A stretch of 64,000 nucleotides of DNA, taken from positions 17,272,063 through 17,336,062 of the forward strand of contig NC_034016.1 of NCBI RefSeq assembly GCF_000346465.2, given 5' to 3'. Positions within the stretch are counted from its first letter, which is position 1. Each line of letters begins with the position of its first letter. Source of the DNA: Prunus persica (lineage: Eukaryota; Streptophyta; Magnoliopsida; Rosales; Rosaceae). This document shows positions 59,001 to 64,000 of this stretch, piece by piece. Below the pieces are notes generated by a model. That model worked only from the letters and a program-made list of their open reading frames with translations, had not been told where the DNA came from and made no database searches. The position numbers were made by a program, and so were the translations under genes.

Positions 59001-60986
59001 AATATAACTAGCTGCATGCATACATTTATATATTTATTCTATATCCAGGCTGCTTAAGTTGAAAGTTGTAGTCAAACAGACCTGCACAAATCCAAAACCT
59101 TTGCAGTTGTTAGTTTCATCAACAGGTAACTGAACCAGTTCTACAGGACCAAATGCTCCAAAAACCTGCATATACATCACATATTAAAGAGTGAAAGTCA
59201 AAATGCAAAAAATATTCACAATGACAGAGACGAAATTAGGAAACTGTGAACAGAAGTGCTCAAAAGCAACCAAAAAAAAATTACATAACCAACAGCAAGC
59301 TTGATTATGTACATTATCTGATGCCAACATTAGAACTGTTTCAGAAAAGTACTCACCTGGCGGAGATCGTCTTCTTTTATATTGGTATGGAGATTTCCAA
59401 CATACAGCCTTCTAGCTCCGCCAGAATATGGGCCTATCATCCCACCTGGTCCGCTAACCACAGATGTTGATTGAACCAGATTCTTCTCAGCCTCTGATGG
59501 CTTCACCATCACTGGTTGACCAAGAAGAGGTTGACCAGAAAGTGCAATCGCCATTGGTACTGACATTGCATCATAAAACTCAATATACCTACAAACTAGA
59601 CAACATTAGACTCTTGGATAATCAAAAACCAATTGCCACATACAGATGCTTATAAAAGCGAAGTTTACTGAAGTCTCCACACATAGTTCAAAACGGGGAA
59701 AGAAAAATGTCCTATATGATATATCTGATCATCTTGACCAACTAGAATAACCTATAGTATATACTATATGTACTGCTTTTAGTACAAAGGCGATCAATAT
59801 CATCGTAAACTTTCTAAGATGATGGTGCAAATTTTGAACATTGTAAATGATGTGATGATTCTATGTACTGCACAAGAAAATGTTGGAACAAGGAAGATGC
59901 AGCCATCAAGAAGGAAGCAGGAACTGCCAACCATTCCAAAAATGACCAAGCGACATTAAAAGGATAGTCTTATTTGAACCTTAGAATGAAATCTTTGGTT
60001 TCTTGTCAACACAACCATATAAACTTTTTCATTAACAACCGGATAATTTAAGACTCTCACATCATCTTAAACGCTACCATTGCATAATGGGTAATTGTTA
60101 AAGTGAACCTTCTGTTAACAACCATCCAAAGCTTTTGTCACCAAGACATAAGAAAAACTTACCCAACTCCCTTAGAACGTCTTGAATTGCGATCCATAAT
60201 GAGGCGTACATAACCATATTTGAACCTTAGAATGAAATCTTTGGTTTCTTGTCAACACAACCATATAAACTTTTTCATTAACAACCGGATAATTTAAGAC
60301 TCTCACATCATCTTAAACGCTACCATTGCATAATGGGTAATTGTTAAAGTGAACCTTCTGTTAACAACCATCCAAAGCTTTTGTCACCAAGACATAAGAA
60401 AAACTTACCCAACTCCCTTAGAACGTCTTGAATTGCGATCCATAATGAGGCGTACATCACGGACCTAAAAATACACAATTTAGAGCTATTAGATAGAAAA
60501 TCACAGAAATATACTAACAATTACATCCACAGAAGCACTTAATGGAAAACGTTATGGGTTTCCAGTATTTGGTTTAGTTGAAGCACTGCATCAGATAGTG
60601 TTAGGGTGCCCTTGAGAGCAGAAGGTGAAAATATAACGCATTTATATCAAGATGTCCCTTTTAGCTAAATAGTTTAAGATCTTTATCCACCATCCTCTAT
60701 GATTTGTTAAATGAACATGAGATAAATAAACGAGAAATGTACAAACCTTGCCAGCCCTTGAGAAGAACTCGTATACATCTCTTTCATCTGCCTTCAGACA
60801 AATCTGTCAAAGTTGTTCACCAAATCTTAATAGTTAAGATATGAGAATGTGAAAGATAGAAAGTTCAAGATAACACCATAGAATGCATGCACCAACATAT
60901 TTACCTGATAAGCAAATACCGTCCTCTGATCTCGTTCAGGATCAGCCTCTGGTTCTGTCACTTCTTCCTTTTTGTCTTTATGTCTT
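56041..60986 (-). CDS. CC1-like splicing factor (RBM39/At2g16940-like), copy D2, 5-prime part beyond window
   Basis: An RNA-binding splicing factor of the U2AF65-related CC1/RBM39 group, with three RRM-type domains, the last a UHM-like module. Exons on minus: 60986-60905, 60803-60747, 60464-60409, 59588-59357, 59165-59082, 58438-58364, 57662-57579, 56919-56855, 56783-56528, 56441-56353, 56277-56163, 56082-56041. Phases close to about 412 codons; the RS-rich N-terminal exon(s) lie beyond 60986, probably past the window edge. Motifs: RTVFAYQ and VYEFFSRAGK (RRM1), RRLYVGNLHTN and KGFGFVQFSRLEDARNAL (RRM2), GGGLSLNARSRAILMQKLDR, CLLLKNMF, HVYLRFENTQAAI, GRWFAGKMIEATF, ending YEAKFPESR. A 241-bp tandem duplication lies in the intron after the 60464-60409 exon. 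Confidence 0.9.
59971..60457. repeat. 241-bp tandem duplication inside D2, with partial exon copy
   Basis: Positions 59971-60211 and 60217-60457 are almost identical and separated by five bases (AACCA). Each unit holds 190 bp of intron and most of the VRDVRLIMDRNSRRSKGVG exon. The left unit keeps the splice donor and about 48 bp of exon (60163-60211) but lacks the exon start and acceptor. D1 has one copy only. Confidence 0.9.
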
Positions 60987-63900
60987 CTGCAACAGAGAAA
61001 CAAAAAATTGACAACAATTGTAATATTATTGACAAAACATTAATAAATGAATCCAGGGGAGAACATGTCAAGACAACACATGTATAGATCAAACATAGAA
61101 TATCCTTGGATCCTCAAAATGGATAAAATCTCTCAATTTGGCAAAGAAAACAACCTTAAATGATAAACAGAAAGGAATAAAAGAGTATTTCCAAAATGGC
61201 AGCAAATTTTCTCCAATAGTGAGTAAAGGCTGAACCCATGAATCATAGTTCTGCAGGGAACTACACAAAGTTAAAATGAAATTGCCAATGTGTGTAGATG
61301 GTGACCATAAGAGCCTTTGTTATCGTAATCATAAATAGAACCAATCTGGAGTACATTACGGCAATTAGCTGAAATGGGAACATTGATTCTAAGCAGGTAA
61401 TGTATGCAATCCAACTTCATAAGATGGACTAACAACAGATTTTGTACCTTATATAAGCAATATAATGTTAAATGAAACAGCATCATCAAGTTGTATGGAT
61501 GGCAGTACCAAAGGACCTAGTTGCAATTATCTGGAACCTGTTAGAAGTTTTATTCCAGTGAAAGAATCACAAACATACAGAACAAAATGATACCTATAAA
61601 CTAAAAACACAGACTATATCTATTTGCACAGTCACACCAAAACATAATGTTAAAATGATGCGAGTGTTATAACTGATTCTCAATAAGAAAGCTTGCAAAA
61701 ATAGAACACAATATTGATCTTAAGGTGAGACCTCTAAGATGAGCAATCTGCGTAAGTTTCTCATTATGGGAATAAAAGCTTGCAGGCGAGTATATATATG
61801 TATTAAGTTATGTCTACATACATACATATTTAAGGATGTATGCATGTTTGTACCTATACACAGACACATTAGGCTAAATAGTAGCAGATATCTAAGCTTG
61901 CAAGGGAGAACCACAAAAGTCCTCTCCAGACCCAACGATCACAAAAAACAACTTCCAAAGGTTGCAGAGCGTCATCTATAACCTAAACACTACGGGCAAG
62001 CAATCAATCACATTAAAATTAAATTATACATATATACTACAAGAAAATAACAGCCAATTTTGTAACCACTGAACACTGAATTTCCCACAAGCATCAGAAG
62101 ATCAGGTGCTTCTCTAAGCAAAGCCCATCACTCCCCCACCAGCATTTCTGCAACAGAATAAATATAATTAAGCAACTGAGTTCAGAGGGGGAGGATAACG
62201 AAAAGCAAAACATGACATCACCACCGCGATCAAAACTCCAACATTGAACCCTCACTCTTGCATTGCAAGCTTCTAAATAGAGTCCAGAAAGTTTAGAAGA
62301 AACATTTAAGACCCATGACCTGAGCTGTGCCTGGCCCAATTGCCAGAAAGACCATCTGAAGATTGCTCTAGCATATCTGCGAGTTCCCAGAATCTAGTGT
62401 TCAATATTCAGAATTTCTAAGGCTGTTAATAGAAGTAACTTATGAAGCTTAAGTATCACTAACTGTGAATATTCAATTAAAAAATAGCATGAACCCACTT
62501 ATCCAATCTTAAAAAGTACTTGGGTGGAAAGAATTTGACACTGAAAAAGAATATATAACAATAATAACAATCTATGGCACAGAAAAGGTGAGTTTATGTT
62601 CAAAGTGGATACACTTCCACACCTAGCAGAGAACCAATGTCAAATCAGACTGGATAAACATAAAAACCAAACAGGAAACTGTTGGGGAATTGGAGACTTG
62701 AAATAAGCACACAATTGGTTCACTATCAAGTGAGTTTACCACTTAGCAGCCAAAAAATTTTTTGAGTTGCAACAATTGGACATATGCCACTATATTTCTG
62801 CATACTCCATCGACTTAAACAGTTACTGTAATGTAAAGGATTCTCTTTTTTCGGATAAATTATCCACAAGGTCCTTATCAATAATATAATTTCAAACCAA
62901 CTTGCCAGCCTTCCAGTTCTAGAGACATCAAGGCCAAAAAACTTAAATCAACTTCCAGCTAGAAAATACTACATCAACTTCCACCCAGAAAAGTAAAGCA
63001 TGACCAAACAAGGCATATTCAGAGAGAGGGAAAGAGAGAGAAGGGGGGCTACCAAGTACTCACCATATTTAGCAATTTCACATTAGTTTTGCTTGAAGCC
63101 CAAATATAGCCTTCATGACAACTAAAAAAACAATTCTTGTTTTACATAGGTAGTGATGACACTGAGACACCACAAAGAGAAGAATATAGCATATAACAAA
63201 GAAACACCACCACCCTAACCATCTGCCCTTTTTCTGAATTGTCACATTGACATTAAAGTGCACATAGCAACACAATCGGTCATCCAAACCAAAATTGCCC
63301 CCTTTCTAAATGGAAAGTACAAATGAGAGAGAAAATCTGGAAACGAAATAATTAACATACCCCTGTCACAGTTAACACCTATGAAACCCACGAAGTATCT
63401 CCTGTGGGAAAACTACCCATTTGCATATGCCGCCTATACACACACATGCCAACTGAAACTGCACAAACAAAATCCTGACAAAGGATTCTCAGTAAATGCC
63501 TCTGCAGCCTCACCAACAGATTTACACAAATTATTTCCACCACTACTTTTGGAAGAGTGCCTGGTCCATGAATCATAAATTCAATCAACCGAGAACAGAG
63601 TTTGGTCACAATGTCCAAGACATTCCAGAAGAACATAACTCAGCATCAGACATACTTAGAGGTCTGTTTTTCATCTAAACATTATAGGTTTGCCACCCTT
63701 AAGTATTTGTTGATCCTCAACTAAAAGCATAATATACTCTTTAACTTCTAAAACTACAACATCTCACCCTGATCTTATAAAATAGAAGGGTGTCGATGCA
63801 TTATCCCAAGAGTTGTCCTTTTAAAATGCAAAACCAAAAATAAATATGTTTCCTGCATGTTATTAACTTAAAAAGGGCCGCAATACCTCTTTCACGAGAA

Positions 63901-64000
63901 CTATAGTTTAAATCTATTGAGAACAAAGAGAAATATGCACACAACAATAGCTAATAATAGATATCCACACTCCCCGAAAGTAAAGCCGTGAGAAACAGTG
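60987..64000. other. Probable long intron of the D2 splicing factor
   Basis: The exon at 60986 starts in phase needing two more bases, so another coding exon must lie further right. No RS-rich exon could be found up to the window edge. The interval is AT-rich without a recognisable gene. Short frames here (for example near 61271-61981 and 63379-63636) have no family resemblance. Confidence 0.5.

Overview
The window is plant nuclear DNA: AT-rich, intron-rich genes with GT-AG introns, plant-specific gene families, and plant repeats (a Cassandra-type LTR, MITEs, tRNA-derived SINEs, a Copia-like LTR element). Gene content and repeats suggest a core eudicot, most likely Rosaceae (Prunus-like), but the species is an inference. 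Several neighbours match Arabidopsis chromosome 2 as I recall it: AMS (At2g16910), UBC23 (At2g16920) and a CC1-like splicing factor (At2g16940), plus the pair TRAPPC2L/DUF1279 (At2g20930/At2g20940). I treat the window as a conserved block broken up by local duplications.

Left third (1-29,000), mostly single-copy genes. A Tourist-like MITE precedes two tandem, intact bHLH genes of the ABORTED MICROSPORES (AMS) type (2878-5645 and 7849-11032, + strand). The second uses a GC-AG intron. Then come a one-exon DUF1279 membrane protein (11737-12192, +), a giant PHO2-family E2 ubiquitin-conjugating enzyme like UBC23 (14820-20467, -, with a leader exon near 21.3-21.5 kb), TRAPPC2L (23178-25017, +) and the proteasome lid subunit RPN3 (26063-29001, -). 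All exon boundaries were placed by eye, and reading frame and phase close across every exon.

Right half (29,900-64,000), a birth-and-death cluster. The module is a FAD-dependent monooxygenase (MO) plus a CC1-like/RBM39-like splicing factor. MO-A (29913-32324) is a frameshifted pseudogene. MO-B (32878-35615) and MO-C (52268-54857) are intact 414-residue paralogs. Splicing-factor copy D1 (43167-47588) is broken at both ends and at two splice sites. Copy D2 (56041-60986, continuing past the right edge) looks functional. Chimeric scraps of MO-A and the splicing factor lie at 51.4-51.8 kb, and a cytosolic alpha-glucan phosphorylase pseudogene lies at 48.65-49.46 kb.

Between MO-B and D1 sits a very young 6,315-bp LTR element (36584-42898; two 466-bp LTRs, TCTTT target duplication). 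It has no recognisable gag-pol. Instead it carries an intact 183-codon coiled-coil ORF antisense to the element and a long series of short hairpins sharing a TTCAG/TGCAG loop. This element is the best candidate for something undescribed. Other unusual structures are 48-bp repeats built on a 20-bp palindrome with a variable centre (48157-48272, relatives at 36 and 55 kb), a G-rich minisatellite (47714-48046) and a Cassandra solo LTR carrying 5S rRNA sequence (49900-50168).
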